Assembly: GCF_029760915.1 (NCBI RefSeq)
Contig: NZ_CP121685.1
Span: forward strand, 310,001 to 374,000
DNA length: 64,000 nucleotides
From: Olleya sp. YS
Lineage (GTDB): Bacteria > Bacteroidota > Bacteroidia > Flavobacteriales > Flavobacteriaceae
Direction: 5' to 3'
The notes beneath the pieces were generated by a model, which ran no database searches, was not told where the DNA came from, and saw only the letters and a list, made by a program, of their open reading frames with translations. Shown one piece after another: positions 1 through 11,997 of the stretch; the first letter of the stretch is position 1; each line of letters starts with the position of its first letter. Position numbers and translations under genes: made by a program.

Positions 1-3000
1 TTAACTTCACCTAATTTAGACTCAACAATAATCTCGCGATTACCTCTTTTTATTTTACCAAATGACACTACACCATCAATTGCACTAACAACCGCTGGGT
101 TAGAAGGATTACGTGCTTCGAATAACTCTGTTACACGTGGTAAACCTCCTGTAATATCACCTGCTTTTGCAGATTTACGAGGAATTTTAACTAAGATTTT
201 TCCAACCTTAATTTTTTCTCCGTCGTCAATCATAATGTGCGCACCTACTGGTAAGTTGTAAGAACGAATTGCTTCACCTTTAGCATCCTCCACAATAAGT
301 GTTGGTATTAATTTTTTGTTTCTTGATTCAGAAATCACTTTTTCTTGGAACCCTGTTTGCTCATCAATCTCTACTTGATAAGTAACCCCTTGTTCAATAT
401 TTTCATATCTTACTTTTCCAGCAAATTCTGAAATAATTACACCGTTGTATGGATCCCAAGAACAAACTACATCTCCTGCTTTTAGTTTATCTCCATTTTT
501 AACAAAAATATGAGAACCATAAGGAATGTTATTTGTACTTAAAGTAATACCTGTTTTCTTATCAACTAATTTAAGCTCTGAAGTACGAGAGATTACAACA
601 TCTACTGCTTTACCATCGTTATCAGTACCTTTAACCGTTTTTAAGTCTTCAATTTCGGCAATTCCATCGAACTTAACAGCTAATTTATTTTCTTCAGAAA
701 TGTTACCTGCAATACCACCTACGTGGAATGTACGAAGTGTTAACTGTGTACCAGGCTCTCCAATAGATTGCGCTGCTACTACACCAACTGCTTCACCACG
801 TTGTACCATTTTATTAGTGGCTAAGTTACGTCCGTAACATTGTGCACAAATACCTTTTTTAGCTTCACATGATAATGGTGAACGTACTTCTACAGCTTCT
901 ACTGGTGAATTTTGAATTCTTGCAGCAACTTCTTCATTAATTAATTGCCCAGCTTCTACTAGAACTTCTTCAGTTAATGGATTGTAGACATCATTTAATG
1001 AAACTCTACCTACAATTCTTTCTGCTAAATCTTCAACAACTTCGTCATTCTTTTTAAGTGCTGTTACTTCTACACCTCTTAAAGTACCACAGTCTTCACT
1101 GTTTACAATAACATCTTGAGATACATCTACTAAACGACGTGTTAAGTATCCTGCATCTGCAGTTTTAAGTGCTGTATCGGCAAGTCCTTTACGTGCTCCG
1201 TGAGTTGAGATAAAGTATTCTAAAATTGAAAGTCCTTCTTTAAAGTTAGAAAGAATTGGGTTTTCAATAATTTCTCCACCACCTGCATTAGATTTTTTAG
1301 GCTTTGCCATTAATCCACGCATACCTGTTAACTGACGAATCTGTTCTTTAGATCCACGAGCTCCAGAATCAAGCATCATATATACCGAGTTGAATCCTTG
1401 TTGATCTTCTCTAATACGCTTCATTGACAATTCTGTCAATTCTGCATTGGTAGAAGTCCAGATATCAATAACTTGGTTATAACGTTCGTTGTTAGTAATC
1501 AATCCCATGTTATAGTTACCAGTAATACCATCGACCTTAGCATTTGCTGCATCAATCATAGATTGTTTTTCTGGTGGAATAATAATATCTCCTAAACTAA
1601 ATGATAACCCTCCTCTAAATGCGAAATTATACCCTAAAGTTTTTATTTCATCTAAGAAAGCAGCAGTTTCTGGTACACTAGTTACTTTAAGGATATTACC
1701 AATAATATCTCTTAAAGATTTTTTAGTTAATACTTGGTTAATATAACCTGCTGCAGCTGGAACTTTTTCATTAAATAGTACACGTCCTACTGTTGTTTCA
1801 ATAATCTGTGGTACTAATTCTCCAGCCTCGTTAAAGTCCATTGTTCTAACTTTAATTCCTGCGTTTAATTCTACTCGTTTTTCGTTGTAAGCTATTGTTA
1901 CTTCTTCTGCCGAATAGAAAGTTAAACCTTCACCTTTTACTGGCACCTCTTTAGTAGATAATCTGTGCTTAGTCATATAATATAGACCAAGTACCATATC
2001 CTGAGAAGGTACAGTTACTGGAGATCCGTTTGCTGGATTTAAAATATTATGAGAGGCTAGCATTAAAAGCTGTGCTTCTAAAATTGCTTCTGGACCTAGA
2101 GGTAAGTGAACAGCCATCTGGTCACCATCAAAATCAGCATTAAACGCAGTACACACTAATGGGTGTAACTGAATTGCTTTACCCTCAATTAATTTAGGTT
2201 GGAAAGCCTGAATACCAAGTCTGTGTAATGTAGGAGCACGATTTAAAAGTACTGGATGTCCTTTTAAAACATTTTCTAAAATATCCCAAACTACTGGTTC
2301 TCTTTTATCTATAATTTTCTTAGCAGACTTAACTGTTTTTACAATACCTCTTTCAATTAATTTTCTAATTACAAAAGGCTTATAAAGTTCTGCAGCCATA
2401 TTTTTAGGTAAACCACACTCAAATAACTTCAATTCTGGTCCTACAACAATTACAGAACGTGCAGAATAGTCAACACGCTTACCTAGTAAGTTTTGACGAA
2501 AACGTCCTTGCTTACCTTTAAGTGAATCTGATAATGATTTTAATGGTCTGTTAGAGTCTGTTTTTACAGCAGATGATTTACGTGTGTTATCAAATAATGA
2601 ATCTACAGATTCTTGTAACATACGTTTTTCATTACGTAAAATTACCTCTGGTGCTTTTATCTCCACTAATCGCTTTAAACGGTTGTTACGGATAATTACA
2701 CGACGGTATAAATCATTTAAATCTGAAGTTGCAAAACGTCCACCATCTAAAGGCACTAATGGTCTTAATTCTGGTGGAATAATTGGCACTACCTTCATAA
2801 TCATCCATTCTGGACGATTTTCTCTATTTTGATTAGACTCACGTAATGCTTCAACAACTTGTAGACGTTTTAAAGCTTCTGTTTTACGTTGTTTAGACGT
2901 TTCTGTATTAGCTTTATGACGTAATTCGTATGATAAAGCATCTAAGTCTATTCTTGATAATAGATCTATAAGACATTCTGCACCCATTTTAGCGATAAAC

Positions 3001-3563
3001 TTATTTGGATCAGAATCTTCTAAATATTGATTATCCTGTGGAAGTGTTTCTAAAATATTTAAATACTCTTCCTCAGTTAAAAAGTCCATTTTTTGTAATG
3101 GTTCTCCTTCTTCATTTTTAGCATTACCTGGTTGAATTACTACGTAACGTTCGTAATAGATAATCATATCTAATTTCTTAGATGGTAATCCTAATAAATA
3201 TCCTATTTTGTTTGGTAACGAACGGAAGTACCAAATATGTGCTACAGGTACAACTAAATTAATGTGTCCTACTCTGTCACGTCGTACTTTCTTTTCTGTT
3301 ACTTCTACTCCACAACGGTCACAAACGATACCTTTATATCGAATACGTTTATATTTACCACAAGCACACTCATAGTCCTTTACAGGACCAAAGATACGCT
3401 CACAGAATAAACCATCACGTTCTGGTTTATGTGTACGATAATTGATAGTTTCTGGCTTTAATACTTCACCTCTAGACTCTGCTAAAATAGACTCTGGTGA
3501 TGCTAAACCAATAGAGATTTTATTAAATCTCTGTACTGTATTCTTATCTTGTTTTTTTGCCAT
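1..3563 (-). CDS. rpoC: DNA-directed RNA polymerase subunit beta' (3' end outside window)
   Basis: Beta' subunit of RNA polymerase; with RpoB it forms the catalytic cleft. Starting from the ATG at 3563 the frame is open to the left edge, so about 1187 codons are present and the C-terminus is missing. The N-terminus reads [15 protein letters not shown]. The first zinc site (CACGKYKR...CDRCGVEV) lies near 3280-3380. The Mg2+-binding catalytic motif [10 protein letters not shown] lies near 2110-2145. The second zinc site, with the cysteines of [15 protein letters not shown] and AQCYGR, lies near 830-1100. The gene follows rpoB after a 67-nt gap that holds a 12-bp hairpin, so it is co-transcribed with rpoB. 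Nothing is out of place in the visible part; assignment is essentially certain. Confidence 0.98.
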   Translation of the reverse strand, partial: MAKKQDKNTVQRFNKISIGLASPESILAESRGEVLKPETINYRTHKPERDGLFCERIFGPVKDYECACGKYKRIRYKGIVCDRCGVEVTEKKVRRDRVGHINLVVPVAHIWYFRSLPNKIGYLLGLPSKKLDMIIYYERYVVIQPGNAKNEEGEPLQKMDFLTEEEYLNILETLPQDNQYLEDSDPNKFIAKMGAECLIDLLSRIDLDALSYELRHKANTETSKQRKTEALKRLQVVEALRESNQNRENRPEWMIMKVVPIIPPELRPLVPLDGGRFATSDLNDLYRRVIIRNNRLKRLVEIKAPEVILRNEKRMLQESVDSLFDNTRKSSAVKTDSNRPLKSLSDSLKGKQGRFRQNLLGKRVDYSARSVIVVGPELKLFECGLPKNMAAELYKPFVIRKLIERGIVKTVKSAKKIIDKREPVVWDILENVLKGHPVLLNRAPTLHRLGIQAFQPKLIEGKAIQLHPLVCTAFNADFDGDQMAVHLPLGPEAILEAQLLMLASHNILNPANGSPVTVPSQDMVLGLYYMTKHRLSTKEVPVKGEGLTFYSAEEVTIAYNEKRVELNAGIKVRTMDFNEAGELVPQIIETTVGRVLFNEKVPAAAGYINQVLTKKSLRDIIGNILKVTSVPETAAFLDEIKTLGYNFAFRGGLSFSLGDIIIPPEKQSMIDAANAKVDGITGNYNMGLITNNERYNQVIDIWTSTNAELTELSMKRIREDQQGFNSVYMMLDSGARGSKEQIRQLTGMRGLMAKPKKSNAGGGEIIENPILSNFKEGLSILEYFISTHGARKGLADTALKTADAGYLTRRLVDVSQDVIVNSEDCGTLRGVEVTALKKNDEVVEDLAERIVGRVSLNDVYNPLTEEVLVEAGQLINEEVAARIQNSPVEAVEVRSPLSCEAKKGICAQCYGRNLATNKMVQRGEAVGVVAAQSIGEPGTQLTLRTFHVGGIAGNISEENKLAVKFDGIAEIEDLKTVKGTDNDGKAVDVVISRTSELKLVDKKTGITLSTNNIPYGSHIFVKNGDKLKAGDVVCSWDPYNGVIISEFAGKVRYENIEQGVTYQVEIDEQTGFQEKVISESRNKKLIPTLIVEDAKGEAIRSYNLPVGAHIMIDDGEKIKVGKILVKIPRKSAKAGDITGGLPRVTELFEARNPSNPAVVSAIDGVVSFGKIKRGNREIIVESKLGEV

Positions 3564-3587
3564 AATTCTTATAGTGTTCAGTTTGTA

Positions 3588-3617
3588 AAGCAGTTTTAAG
3601 ATAATTTAAAACTGCTT
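3588..3617 (-). other. 12-bp intercistronic hairpin between rpoB and rpoC
   Basis: A perfect 12-bp stem (AAGCAGTTTTAA with TTAAAACTGCTT) and a 6-nt loop lie between the rpoB stop and the rpoC start. No U-tract follows it on the transcribed strand, so it is more likely an RNA-processing or stability element than a terminator. Confidence 0.6.
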
Positions 3618-3630
3618 GACTCACTTAAAA

Positions 3631-6600
3631 TTATTCTTCTAATCTAATGTCTAATCCTAATCCTTTCAATTCGTGCATAAGTACGTTGAACGATTCTGGT
3701 AATCCTGGTTCTGGCATTGGCTCTCCCTTAACGATTGCTTCGTAAGTTTTAGCTCTACCTACTACGTCATCAGATTTTACAGTTAAGATTTCTCTTAAAG
3801 TACTTGACGCTCCATAAGCTTCAAGTGCCCAAACTTCCATCTCACCAAAACGCTGACCTCCAAATTGTGCTTTACCACCTAAAGGTTGTTGTGTAATTAA
3901 TGAGTATGGTCCAATAGAACGTGCGTGCATCTTATCATCTACCATATGCCCTAATTTAAGCATATAGATTACTCCAACGGTTGCAGGTTGATCAAATCGA
4001 TCTCCAGTTCCACCATCATATAGATACGTATGACCATATCTTGGTATTCCAGCTTCATCAGTTAATTCATTAATCTGATCTATGGTAGCTCCATCAAAGA
4101 TTGGAGTAGCGAATGTGCGACCTAAATCTTGTCCTGCCCATCCTAAAACAGTTTCATAAATCTGTCCAATGTTCATACGCGATGGTACACCTAATGGGTT
4201 TAATACAATATCAACCGGAGTTCCATCTTCTAAGAAAGGCATATCTTCTTGACGAACAATACGTGCAACAATACCTTTGTTACCATGTCGTCCTGCCATC
4301 TTATCACCTACTTTTAACTTACGTTTTTTAGCAATGTATACTTTAGCTAATTTGATAATTCCTGCTGGTAATTCATCTCCTACAGATATAGTAAACTTCT
4401 CACGTCTTAAAGACCCTTGTAAGTCGTTTTCTTTAATCTTGTAATTATGAATTAAGTCAGCTACTAATTTGTTAGTATGCTCATCTGTAGTCCAAGTACC
4501 TCCTGTTAAGTGCGTATAATCATCAACAGCATTTAACATTTTTAAAGTGAATTTTTTACCTTTTGGTAATACTTCTTCACCTAAATCGTTAAAAATACCC
4601 TGAGATGTTTTTCCGTTAACTATTGCAAAAAGCTTTTCAACTAATACAGCTTGTAACTCATCAAACTTAGTGTAATACAGATTTTCTAATTTTGCAATAT
4701 CTTCTTTATCCTGAGCTCTCTTACGTTTATCTTTTACTGCTCTAGAGAATAATTTCTTATTAATTACAACTCCATGTAAAGAAGGAGACGCTTTTAATGA
4801 TGCATCTTTTACATCACCAGCTTTATCTCCAAAGATAGCACGTAATAATTTTTCTTCTGGTGTCGGATCAGATTCTCCTTTAGGTGTAATCTTACCAATT
4901 AATATATCACCAGGTTTTACTTCTGCACCAATACGAATCATTCCATTTTCATCAAGGTCTTTTGTTGCCTCTTCAGAAACATTTGGAATATCATTAGTCA
5001 ATTCTTCATTTCCTAGTTTAGTATCTCTAACATCTAAAGAGTACTCATCTATATGAATAGAAGTAAATATGTCTTCACGTACAACTTTTTCAGAAATTAC
5101 AATTGCATCCTCAAAGTTATAACCCTTCCAAGGCATAAAGGCAACTTTCATGTTTCTACCTAGAGCTAGCTCTCCTTTTTGGGTTGCATAACCTTCAGAT
5201 AATACTTGACCTTTAACTACTTTATCTCCATTTTTAACAATTGGCTTTAAGTTGATAGAAGTTCCTTGGTTTGTTTTTCTAAATTTAACTAGAGGATAGG
5301 TTTTAACATCACTGTCAAAACTAACTTTTGCTTCGTCTTCTGTACGTTTGTATTTAATAACAATCTCGTTAGCATCAACATATTGTACTACTCCATCTCC
5401 TTCTGCATTAATTAATACACGAGAATCTGAAGCTACTTGACGCTCTAATCCAGTTCCAACAATAGGAGCTTGAGGACGTAATAATGGTACCGCTTGACGC
5501 ATCATGTTTGATCCCATCAATGCACGGTTGGCATCATCATGCTCTAAGAAAGGAATTAATGATGCTGAAATCGATGAAATTTGGTTAGGTGCTACATCAG
5601 TATAATGAATCTCTTTAGGATCCATTACTGGGAAATCACCTTCCATACGAGCAATTACTTTATCATGTAAAATTTTACCCTTACTATCAACTTCAACAGT
5701 TGCTTGCGCGATTAATTTATCTTCTTCTTCTTCAGCACTTAAATATATTGGTTCTCCTTTAATATCCACGACACCTTTATCAACTTTCCTGTATGGCGTT
5801 TCAATGAATCCCATTGAATTAACCTTAGCATAAACCGATAATGAAGAAATTAATCCAATGTTTGGTCCCTCAGGAGTTTCAATTGGACATAATCTTCCGT
5901 AGTGTGTATAGTGTACATCACGTACCTCAAAACCAGCTCTTTCTCTAGATAAACCTCCAGGTCCTAATGCTGATAAACGACGTTTGTGAGTAATCTCGGC
6001 TAATGGATTAGTTTGATCCATAAACTGAGATAACTGGTTTGTACCAAAAAACGAATTAATTACTGACGATAAGGTCTTAGCATTAATAAGGTCAATTGGT
6101 GTAAACACCTCGTTATCACGAACGTTCATACGCTCACGAATAGTACGAGCCATACGAGCTAAACCAACACCAAATTGAGAAGATAATTGCTCACCTACTG
6201 TACGAACACGACGGTTAGATAAGTGATCAATATCATCAATCTCTGCTTTAGAGTTAATTAACTCAATTAAATATTTAATTATGGTAATGATATCTTCTTT
6301 GGTAAGCACTTGCTTATCCATACCAATATCTAATCCTAATTTTTTATTCATTCTATAACGACCTACTTCACCAAGAGAGTAACGTTGATCACTAAAGAAT
6401 AATTTGTCAATTATACCTCGTGCTGTTTCCTCATCTGGCGGTTCAGCATTACGTAATTGACGGTAAATATGTTCTACTGCTTCTTTTTCAGAATTTGTTG
6501 GATCCTTTTGAAGCGTATTATGTATTATTGCGTAATCTCCTTGTTGCGCACTTTCTTTATGTAAAAGAATAGTCTTTACGTCAATTTCAAGGATTTCTTC

Positions 6601-7443
6601 TATATTGTCTTTATCTAATTCTGTGTCACGATCTAAAACTATTTCGTTACGTTCAATAGATACAACTTCACCAGTATCTTCATCTACGAAATCTTCATGC
6701 CAAGTATTTAAAACACGTGCGGCTAGTTTACGACCGATTACTTTTTTAAGTCCAGATTTTGACACTTTAACCTCTTCGGCTAAGTCAAAAATCTCTAAAA
6801 TGTCTTTATCTCGCTCAAATCCAATAGCTCTAAAAAGAGTCGTTACAGGTAACTTCTTCTTTCTATCGATGTAAGCATACATCACTTGGTTAATATCCGT
6901 AGCAAATTCTATCCACGATCCTTTAAAAGGAATGACTCTAGCTGAATATAATTTGGTTCCATTAGCATGGAATGATTGCCCAAAAAATACACCTGGAGAC
7001 CTATGTAACTGAGATACTACTACACGTTCTGCACCATTGATACAAAATGTACCAGAAGGTGTCATGTAAGGTATAGTTCCTAAATACACATCTTGAACAA
7101 TGGTCTCGAAATCCTCATGTTCAGGGTCTGTACAATATAACTTTAACCTTGCTTTAAGCGGAACGCTATAGGTTAGTCCTCTTTCAATACACTCTTCTAT
7201 GGTATATCTTGGTGGATCAATAAAGTAATCTAAGAATTCTAATACGAATTGATTACGTGTGTCTGTAATTGGAAAGTTTTCCATGAAGGTATTATATAAA
7301 CCTTCATCACCTCTTTCTTCAGATTTTGTTTCTAACTGGAAAAAATCCTGAAAGGATTTAATCTGAATATCCATGAAATCTGGGTATTCTGTTCTATTAA
7401 TTATAGACGAGAAATTTAATCTTTCAGCTTGTGTTACTAACAT
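3631..7443 (-). CDS. rpoB: DNA-directed RNA polymerase subunit beta
   Basis: Beta subunit of RNA polymerase, 1270 aa when read from the ATG at 7443. A TTG one codon upstream would add a residue, but the ATG gives the usual N-terminus [11 protein letters not shown]. The rifampicin region around residues 465-500 carries the unmutated [15 protein letters not shown] and [13 protein letters not shown] segments. [10 protein letters not shown] is near residue 520, [12 protein letters not shown] near 1045-1056, and the C-terminal clamp segment [13 protein letters not shown] near 1200. The gene sits between rplL and rpoC in the classical ribosomal-protein/RNA-polymerase operon. Length and motifs are normal for Bacteroidota. 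Confidence 0.98.
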   Translation of the reverse strand: MLVTQAERLNFSSIINRTEYPDFMDIQIKSFQDFFQLETKSEERGDEGLYNTFMENFPITDTRNQFVLEFLDYFIDPPRYTIEECIERGLTYSVPLKARLKLYCTDPEHEDFETIVQDVYLGTIPYMTPSGTFCINGAERVVVSQLHRSPGVFFGQSFHANGTKLYSARVIPFKGSWIEFATDINQVMYAYIDRKKKLPVTTLFRAIGFERDKDILEIFDLAEEVKVSKSGLKKVIGRKLAARVLNTWHEDFVDEDTGEVVSIERNEIVLDRDTELDKDNIEEILEIDVKTILLHKESAQQGDYAIIHNTLQKDPTNSEKEAVEHIYRQLRNAEPPDEETARGIIDKLFFSDQRYSLGEVGRYRMNKKLGLDIGMDKQVLTKEDIITIIKYLIELINSKAEIDDIDHLSNRRVRTVGEQLSSQFGVGLARMARTIRERMNVRDNEVFTPIDLINAKTLSSVINSFFGTNQLSQFMDQTNPLAEITHKRRLSALGPGGLSRERAGFEVRDVHYTHYGRLCPIETPEGPNIGLISSLSVYAKVNSMGFIETPYRKVDKGVVDIKGEPIYLSAEEEEDKLIAQATVEVDSKGKILHDKVIARMEGDFPVMDPKEIHYTDVAPNQISSISASLIPFLEHDDANRALMGSNMMRQAVPLLRPQAPIVGTGLERQVASDSRVLINAEGDGVVQYVDANEIVIKYKRTEDEAKVSFDSDVKTYPLVKFRKTNQGTSINLKPIVKNGDKVVKGQVLSEGYATQKGELALGRNMKVAFMPWKGYNFEDAIVISEKVVREDIFTSIHIDEYSLDVRDTKLGNEELTNDIPNVSEEATKDLDENGMIRIGAEVKPGDILIGKITPKGESDPTPEEKLLRAIFGDKAGDVKDASLKASPSLHGVVINKKLFSRAVKDKRKRAQDKEDIAKLENLYYTKFDELQAVLVEKLFAIVNGKTSQGIFNDLGEEVLPKGKKFTLKMLNAVDDYTHLTGGTWTTDEHTNKLVADLIHNYKIKENDLQGSLRREKFTISVGDELPAGIIKLAKVYIAKKRKLKVGDKMAGRHGNKGIVARIVRQEDMPFLEDGTPVDIVLNPLGVPSRMNIGQIYETVLGWAGQDLGRTFATPIFDGATIDQINELTDEAGIPRYGHTYLYDGGTGDRFDQPATVGVIYMLKLGHMVDDKMHARSIGPYSLITQQPLGGKAQFGGQRFGEMEVWALEAYGASSTLREILTVKSDDVVGRAKTYEAIVKGEPMPEPGLPESFNVLMHELKGLGLDIRLEE

Positions 7444-7508
7444 CAATGGACGAAATTTTGATTAAAAAAAATATGATTGCATATAGCTAATGACTATATA
7501 CGACAAAT

Positions 7509-7545
7509 GGTTTAGGTCGAAAAGCACATGCTTCAGACCTAAACC
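7509..7545 (-). other. Hairpin between rplL and rpoB
   Basis: A perfect 10-bp stem (GGTTTAGGTC with GACCTAAACC) encloses a second small stem (AAGCA/TGCTT). It lies 23 nt after the rplL stop and about 65 nt before the rpoB start. There is no U-tract after the 3' arm on the transcribed strand. The position matches the rplL-rpoB gap where E. coli has an attenuator and an RNase III site; the function here is inferred. Confidence 0.6.
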
Positions 7546-7568
7546 TTTGTAAAAATTATTGAGTAAGC

Positions 7569-7946
7569 TTACTTAAGCTCAACCTCTGCTCCAGCTTCTT
7601 CTAATGAAGTTTTTAAGCCTTCAGCTTCGTCTTTAGAAACTCCTTCTTTGATTGCACTTGGTGCATCATCAACTAAACCTTTAGCTTCTTTTAATCCTAA
7701 ACCAGTTAATTCTTTAACTAATTTTACAACAGCTAACTTAGCGCTACCTGCTGATTTTAAAATTACATCAAATTCAGTTTGAGCTTCTCCAGCGTCTCCA
7801 CCAGCAGCACCACCACCAGCAGCAACAGCTACTGCAGCAGCAGCAGGCTCGATACCATACTCATCTTTTAAAATAGTAGCTAACTCGTTTACTTCTTTTA
7901 CCGTAAGGTTAACTAATTGTTCTGCGAAATCTTTTAAATCTGCCAT
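7569..7946 (-). CDS. rplL: 50S ribosomal protein L7/L12
   Basis: Ribosomal stalk protein L7/L12 (bL12), 125 aa, which recruits translation factors to the ribosome. The N-terminal dimerisation domain (about residues 1-33) begins [16 protein letters not shown]. An Ala/Gly-rich hinge with [16 protein letters not shown] covers about 34-52. The C-terminal factor-binding domain carries [20 protein letters not shown]. The gene follows rplJ by 63 nt, so the L10-L12 stalk pair is encoded together. Size and domain order are normal. Confidence 0.98.
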   Translation of the reverse strand: MADLKDFAEQLVNLTVKEVNELATILKDEYGIEPAAAAVAVAAGGGAAGGDAGEAQTEFDVILKSAGSAKLAVVKLVKELTGLGLKEAKGLVDDAPSAIKEGVSKDEAEGLKTSLEEAGAEVELK

Positions 7947-8009
7947 TTTTCTATCGTTTTAATAATTTTTTAATTTAATATATAATTGTAAAAGTGCGTA
8001 CTTTTTAAA

Positions 8010-8531
8010 TTATCCCTCTTTTTGAGATAATGTTTTTAAGATACCTGAAAGTTTTCCACCACTAGATTTAAGAGCCGAAACAACGTTTTTGGCTGGAGAT
8101 TGTAATAATCCAATGATTTCTCCAATTAACTCTTCTCTAGACTTGATGTCAACTAGCATATCTAACTGATCGTCTCCTAAGTAAATAGCTTCTTCAATAA
8201 AAGCACCTTTTAATAGAGGCTTTTCAGATTTTTTTCTAAAAGCTTTAATTACTTTAGCTGGAGCGTTTCCAGTTTCAGAATACATCACAGATGTATTTCC
8301 TTTTAGTGTTGATGGTAATGCTCCAAAATCTCTATCTGAAGCTTCCATTGCTTTTTCAAGTAATGTATTTTTAACTACTGCTAATCTTACATCTGCTTTA
8401 AAACAAGCACGACGTAAATCTGAAGTAGCACCTGCATTTAAACCAGAAATATCTGCGATGTAGATATTTGAATTATCAGCTAATTGTGCAGTTAAGTCTT
8501 TAATTACTTGTGATTTTTCTTCTCTTGTCAT
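8010..8531 (-). CDS. rplJ: 50S ribosomal protein L10
   Basis: Ribosomal protein uL10, 173 aa, which anchors L7/L12 dimers on 23S rRNA. The N-terminus MTREEKSQVIKDLTAQL is typical for Bacteroidota, and the central NTLLEKAME segment belongs to the rRNA-binding domain. A C-terminal helical tail binds L12. The gene lies 23 nt after rplA and upstream of rplL. In many bacteria the L10-L12 complex represses its own mRNA; the leader here is too short to show a clear fold. Confidence 0.97.
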   Translation of the reverse strand: MTREEKSQVIKDLTAQLADNSNIYIADISGLNAGATSDLRRACFKADVRLAVVKNTLLEKAMEASDRDFGALPSTLKGNTSVMYSETGNAPAKVIKAFRKKSEKPLLKGAFIEEAIYLGDDQLDMLVDIKSREELIGEIIGLLQSPAKNVVSALKSSGGKLSGILKTLSQKEG

Positions 8532-8554
8532 AATAATATAAAGTGTTTAACTAC

Positions 8555-9244
8555 TTAACCTATTTTAGTATCTACAGCAATACTAGGACTCATTGTACTT
8601 GACATATAAATGCTCTTTACATAAACTCCTTTTGATGCAGTTGGTTTAAGTTTCATTATAGTTGTTAATAATTCATTTGCATTACCTTCAATTTTATCAG
8701 CACTGAAAGATGCTTTACCTATTGATGCATGTACTATTCCTGTTTTATCAACTTTAAAGTCGATTTTACCAGCTTTTACTTCTGTTACAGCTTTTGCTAC
8801 ATCCATAGTTACCGTTCCTGTTTTAGGGTTAGGCATTAAACCACGAGGACCTAATACACGTCCTAAAGGACCTAATTTACCCATAACACTAGGCATAGTG
8901 ATAATTACATCAACATCAGTCCAACCACTCTTGATTTTATCAAGGTATTCGTCTAATCCAACGTAATCTGCACCAGCTTCTTTAGCTTCTGCTTCTTTAT
9001 CTGGAGTTACTAAAGCTAAAACTTTAGTGTCTTTACCAGTTCCGTGAGGAAGAGATACTACACCTCTTACCATTTGATTAGCTTTTCTTGGGTCAACCCC
9101 TAAACGAATTGCTAAATCCACAGATGCGTCAAATTTGGTATTAGTAATTTCTTTTACTAATTCTGAAGCTTCTTTTAAAGAATATACTTTATCCTTTTCT
9201 ATTTTAGCTACAGCTTCTTTTTGTTTTCTTGTTAATCTTGCCAT
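8555..9244 (-). CDS. rplA: 50S ribosomal protein L1
   Basis: Ribosomal protein uL1, 229 aa, of the mobile L1 stalk near the E site. The sequence starts [18 protein letters not shown]. It contains the signature [21 protein letters not shown] around residues 126-146, split here across the two halves of the interdomain region. It is 17 nt downstream of rplK, in the conserved rplK-rplA order. L1 is often an autogenous repressor of this pair; no operator copy could be confirmed by eye. Confidence 0.98.
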   Translation of the reverse strand: MARLTRKQKEAVAKIEKDKVYSLKEASELVKEITNTKFDASVDLAIRLGVDPRKANQMVRGVVSLPHGTGKDTKVLALVTPDKEAEAKEAGADYVGLDEYLDKIKSGWTDVDVIITMPSVMGKLGPLGRVLGPRGLMPNPKTGTVTMDVAKAVTEVKAGKIDFKVDKTGIVHASIGKASFSADKIEGNANELLTTIMKLKPTASKGVYVKSIYMSSTMSPSIAVDTKIG

Positions 9245-9261
9245 TTTAAAATCTTTTTAGG

Positions 9262-9702
9262 TTAATTTGGTGCATCTCCACCTTTAACAGTTATACCCAT
9301 AGATCTTGCAGTACCAGCAATCATTTTCATTGCAGAGTCAATAGTAAATGCATTTAAATCTACCATTTTATCTTCTGCAATAGTTTTGATTTGATCCCAA
9401 GAAACTTTTGCTACTTTTTTCACGTGTGGTTCTCCTGAACCCTTTTTTACTTTGGCCGCTTCTAATAATTGAACCGCTGCAGGTGGTGTCTTAATTACAA
9501 AGTCAAATGATTTGTCTTTGTAAACAGATATCACAACTGGTAATACTTTACCAGCCTTATCTTGGGTTCTAGCATTAAATTGCTTACAGAACTCCATGAT
9601 GTTTACTCCAGCAGCACCTAAAGCGGGTCCAACCGGTGGCGACGGATTCGCTGCACCTCCCCTTACTTGTAGTTTAACTACTTTTCCTAATTCTTTTGCC
9701 AT
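9262..9702 (-). CDS. rplK: 50S ribosomal protein L11
   Basis: Ribosomal protein uL11, 146 aa, part of the GTPase-associated centre. The N-terminal domain includes the proline-rich [21 protein letters not shown] segment, the site of thiopeptide interaction in other bacteria. The C-terminal RNA-binding domain ends [17 protein letters not shown]. It follows nusG by 72 nt and precedes rplA. Length matches the family. Confidence 0.98.
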   Translation of the reverse strand: MAKELGKVVKLQVRGGAANPSPPVGPALGAAGVNIMEFCKQFNARTQDKAGKVLPVVISVYKDKSFDFVIKTPPAAVQLLEAAKVKKGSGEPHVKKVAKVSWDQIKTIAEDKMVDLNAFTIDSAMKMIAGTARSMGITVKGGDAPN

Positions 9703-9774
9703 TTTGAATAATTTAGTTTTGTGTTCTTATTAAGTGGAAGCCTAAAGGAACACTTATCTCTAGTGTAACAATTA

Positions 9775-10329
9775 TTAAATTTTTTCTACTTGCATATAGC
9801 TTAATTCTAATGGTGTTTTTCTTCCAAAAATTTTAACCATTACTTCAAGCTTACGCTTTTCTTCATTGATATTTTCAATAGTACCGTCAAATCCATTAAA
9901 AGGACCATCAATTACTTTAACAGTTTCTCCTTTTGTAAATGGAATCGCAACATTAACATCCGCATCTACTGACAACTCATCCACTTTACCTAACATTCTA
10001 TTAACTTCAGATTGTCTTAATGGTAAAGGATCTCCTCCTTTAGTTGCTCCTAAAAAACCAATTACGTTAGTTATTGATTTAATAATATGTGGAATCTCTC
10101 CGGTTAGGTTTGCCTTAATCATAATATAACCACTGAAGTAAACTTTTTCTTTGTTTACTTTTTTACCGTTTCTTATCTGAACTACTTTTTCTGTAGGCAC
10201 TAGTACTTGTTCTACATAATCTTGCAAACCTAGTCTAGCTATTTCATTTTCGATATAGGTCTTAATTTTATTTTCTTGACCACTTACCGCTCTGACTACA
10301 TACCATTTTTTTTCTCCTACCTCAGCCAT
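9775..10329 (-). CDS. nusG: Transcription termination/antitermination protein NusG
   Basis: NusG, 184 aa, binds the RNA polymerase clamp and links it to Rho or to the ribosome. The NGN domain (about residues 7-115) starts KKWYVVRAVSGQENKIK. The C-terminal KOW domain (about 128-165) has FTKGETVKVIDGPFNGFDG. The gene is 5 nt downstream of secE, as in most bacteria. No insertion domain is present, so this is the short, canonical form rather than a specialised paralogue such as RfaH or UpxY. Confidence 0.97.
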   Translation of the reverse strand: MAEVGEKKWYVVRAVSGQENKIKTYIENEIARLGLQDYVEQVLVPTEKVVQIRNGKKVNKEKVYFSGYIMIKANLTGEIPHIIKSITNVIGFLGATKGGDPLPLRQSEVNRMLGKVDELSVDADVNVAIPFTKGETVKVIDGPFNGFDGTIENINEEKRKLEVMVKIFGRKTPLELSYMQVEKI

Positions 10330-10335
10330 AATTTT

Positions 10336-10530
10336 TTATCCTATAAGATTAAAGTATAAACTAATTACCTTACTAAAAACGGTATCAATTCCCCAAATAG
10401 CTAAAGAAAAAATAATTGAAAAAACAGCCACAAGGATAGTTAAACTTTGCGCTTCAGACCAAGGTGTCCAAGTCACATTATTTTTTAACTCTCCAAATGA
10501 TTCTTTTATGTAGTTTACTATTCCAGCCAT
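10336..10530 (-). CDS. secE: Preprotein translocase subunit SecE
   Basis: SecE, 64 aa, the essential small clamp subunit of the SecYEG channel. It has a short amphipathic N-terminal helix (IVNYIKESFGELKNNVTWTPW) and one transmembrane helix at about residues 28-50. This is the single-span form usual in Bacteroidota. It lies between tRNA-Trp and nusG on the same strand. Confidence 0.95.
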   Translation of the reverse strand: MAGIVNYIKESFGELKNNVTWTPWSEAQSLTILVAVFSIIFSLAIWGIDTVFSKVISLYFNLIG

Positions 10531-10609
10531 ATTTTATTATTTAATGTCTTCAAAATGAGCGGACAACTTATTACTATTTAACAAGAGATAAACACTTGTT
10601 TAACTATTG

Positions 10610-10682
10610 CACGGGTTGAGAGACTCGAACTCCCGACACCTGGTTTTGGAGACCAGTGCTCTACCAACTGAGCTAAACCCGT
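10610..10682 (-). tRNA. tRNA-Trp (CCA anticodon)
   Basis: A 73-nt cloverleaf on the minus strand with acceptor stem ACGGGTT/AACCCGT, D-arm TAGCTCAGTTGGTAGAGC, anticodon loop CTCCAAA giving CCA, and T-arm GGGAGTTCGAGTCTCT. The 3' CCA is not encoded. It lies between tuf and secE, the same place as in many bacteria. Confidence 0.96.
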
Positions 10683-10693
10683 AAATATAAATC

Positions 10694-10720
10694 AAGGCAC
10701 TTCGAAAAACGAAGCACCTT
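10694..10720 (-). other. 11-bp hairpin between tuf and tRNA-Trp
   Basis: An 11-bp stem, including two G-U pairs on the transcribed strand, closes on a T5 loop 26 nt after the tuf stop. It is followed only by a weak T-rich run, so it may be a partial terminator or a processing hairpin separating the tuf mRNA from the tRNA-Trp precursor. Confidence 0.5.
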
Positions 10721-10745
10721 AATTCTATATTTATTAAACTATAAT

Positions 10746-11933
10746 TTAGTCTAAAATCTCAGTTACCTGACCAGCTCCAACTGTTCTACCACCTTCACGA
10801 ATCGCGAAACGTAATCCAACATTCATTGCAATTGGTTGAATTAACTCAACAGTAATTGTTAAGTTATCACCAGGCATTACCATCTCTACTCCAGAAGGAA
10901 GCGCAATATTTCCTGTTACGTCAGTTGTACGTACGTAGAACTGTGGACGGTAGTTATTATGGAATGGAGTGTGACGTCCACCTTCTTCCTTTTTAAGGAT
11001 ATAAACCTCAGCTTTAAATTTAGCGTGTGGTGTTACAGATCCTGGCTTAGTAATTACCATACCTCTAGAGATTTGAGACTTCTCAATACCTCTTAATAAG
11101 ATACCAGCGTTATCACCAGCTTCACCTCTATCTAATATTTGACGGAACATCTCGATTCCTGTAATTGTAGAAGTTAATTTCTCAGCACCCATACCGATAA
11201 TTTCTACAGGGTCTCCAGTATTAGCTACACCGGTCTCAATACGACCAGTAGCAACAGTACCACGACCTGTAATTGAAAATACGTCTTCGATTGGCATTAA
11301 GAAAGGCTTATCCATATCACGAACTGGCTCTTCAATCCAAGTATCTACAGCTTCCATTAATTCCATTACAGTATCAACCCACTTTTGCTCTCCATTTAAA
11401 GCACCTAAGGCAGAACCTGAAACAACAGGTCCATTATCACCATCGTACTCATAGAACGATAATAATTCTCTAACCTCCATATCAACTAACTCTAATAGCT
11501 CTTCATCATCAACCATATCCACTTTATTTAAGAATACAACGATTCTTGGGATACCAACCTGACGTCCTAATAAGATATGCTCACGAGTTTGTGGCATTGG
11601 ACCATCTGTTGCAGCTACTACTAATATAGCACCATCCATTTGAGCAGCACCAGTTACCATGTTTTTTACGTAATCGGCGTGACCTGGACAATCTACGTGT
11701 GCATAGTGACGATTTGCTGTTTGATATTCTACGTGTGAAGTATTAATAGTAATACCTCTTTCTTTTTCTTCAGGAGCGTTATCGATAGTATCGAAATCTC
11801 TTGCTTCTGATAAACCTGCATCAGCTAATACTTTAGTAATAGCAGCAGTTAAAGTTGTTTTACCGTGATCTACGTGTCCAATTGTACCAATATTTAAGTG
11901 TGGTTTTGAACGATCGAAAGTTGCCTTTGCCAT
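10746..11933 (-). CDS. tuf: Elongation factor Tu
   Basis: EF-Tu, 395 aa, the GTPase that brings aminoacyl-tRNA to the ribosome. Domain 1 shows G1 GHVDHGKT (19-26), G3 DCPGH (81-85) and G4 NKVD (136-139). The switch region around EKERGITI (57-64) and the domain 2-3 segments are intact. The gene directly follows four tRNA genes (Thr, Tyr, Gly, Thr) and is followed by tRNA-Trp. This is the only tuf in the window; whether another exists cannot be seen. Confidence 0.98.
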   Translation of the reverse strand: MAKATFDRSKPHLNIGTIGHVDHGKTTLTAAITKVLADAGLSEARDFDTIDNAPEEKERGITINTSHVEYQTANRHYAHVDCPGHADYVKNMVTGAAQMDGAILVVAATDGPMPQTREHILLGRQVGIPRIVVFLNKVDMVDDEELLELVDMEVRELLSFYEYDGDNGPVVSGSALGALNGEQKWVDTVMELMEAVDTWIEEPVRDMDKPFLMPIEDVFSITGRGTVATGRIETGVANTGDPVEIIGMGAEKLTSTITGIEMFRQILDRGEAGDNAGILLRGIEKSQISRGMVITKPGSVTPHAKFKAEVYILKKEEGGRHTPFHNNYRPQFYVRTTDVTGNIALPSGVEMVMPGDNLTITVELIQPIAMNVGLRFAIREGGRTVGAGQVTEILD

Positions 11934-11997
11934 GTTTTAATAATTTAATCTTAGTTATATAATAATATTAGTGTATTCTAAATTAATCTTTAAAAAG

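Noticed and set aside
4113-4331. Open frames of 70-130 codons antisense to rpoB, rpoC, xerC-side genes, tuf and others
   Set aside because: They lie fully inside strongly conserved genes on the other strand and encode low-complexity Ser/Leu-rich sequence typical of antisense frames.
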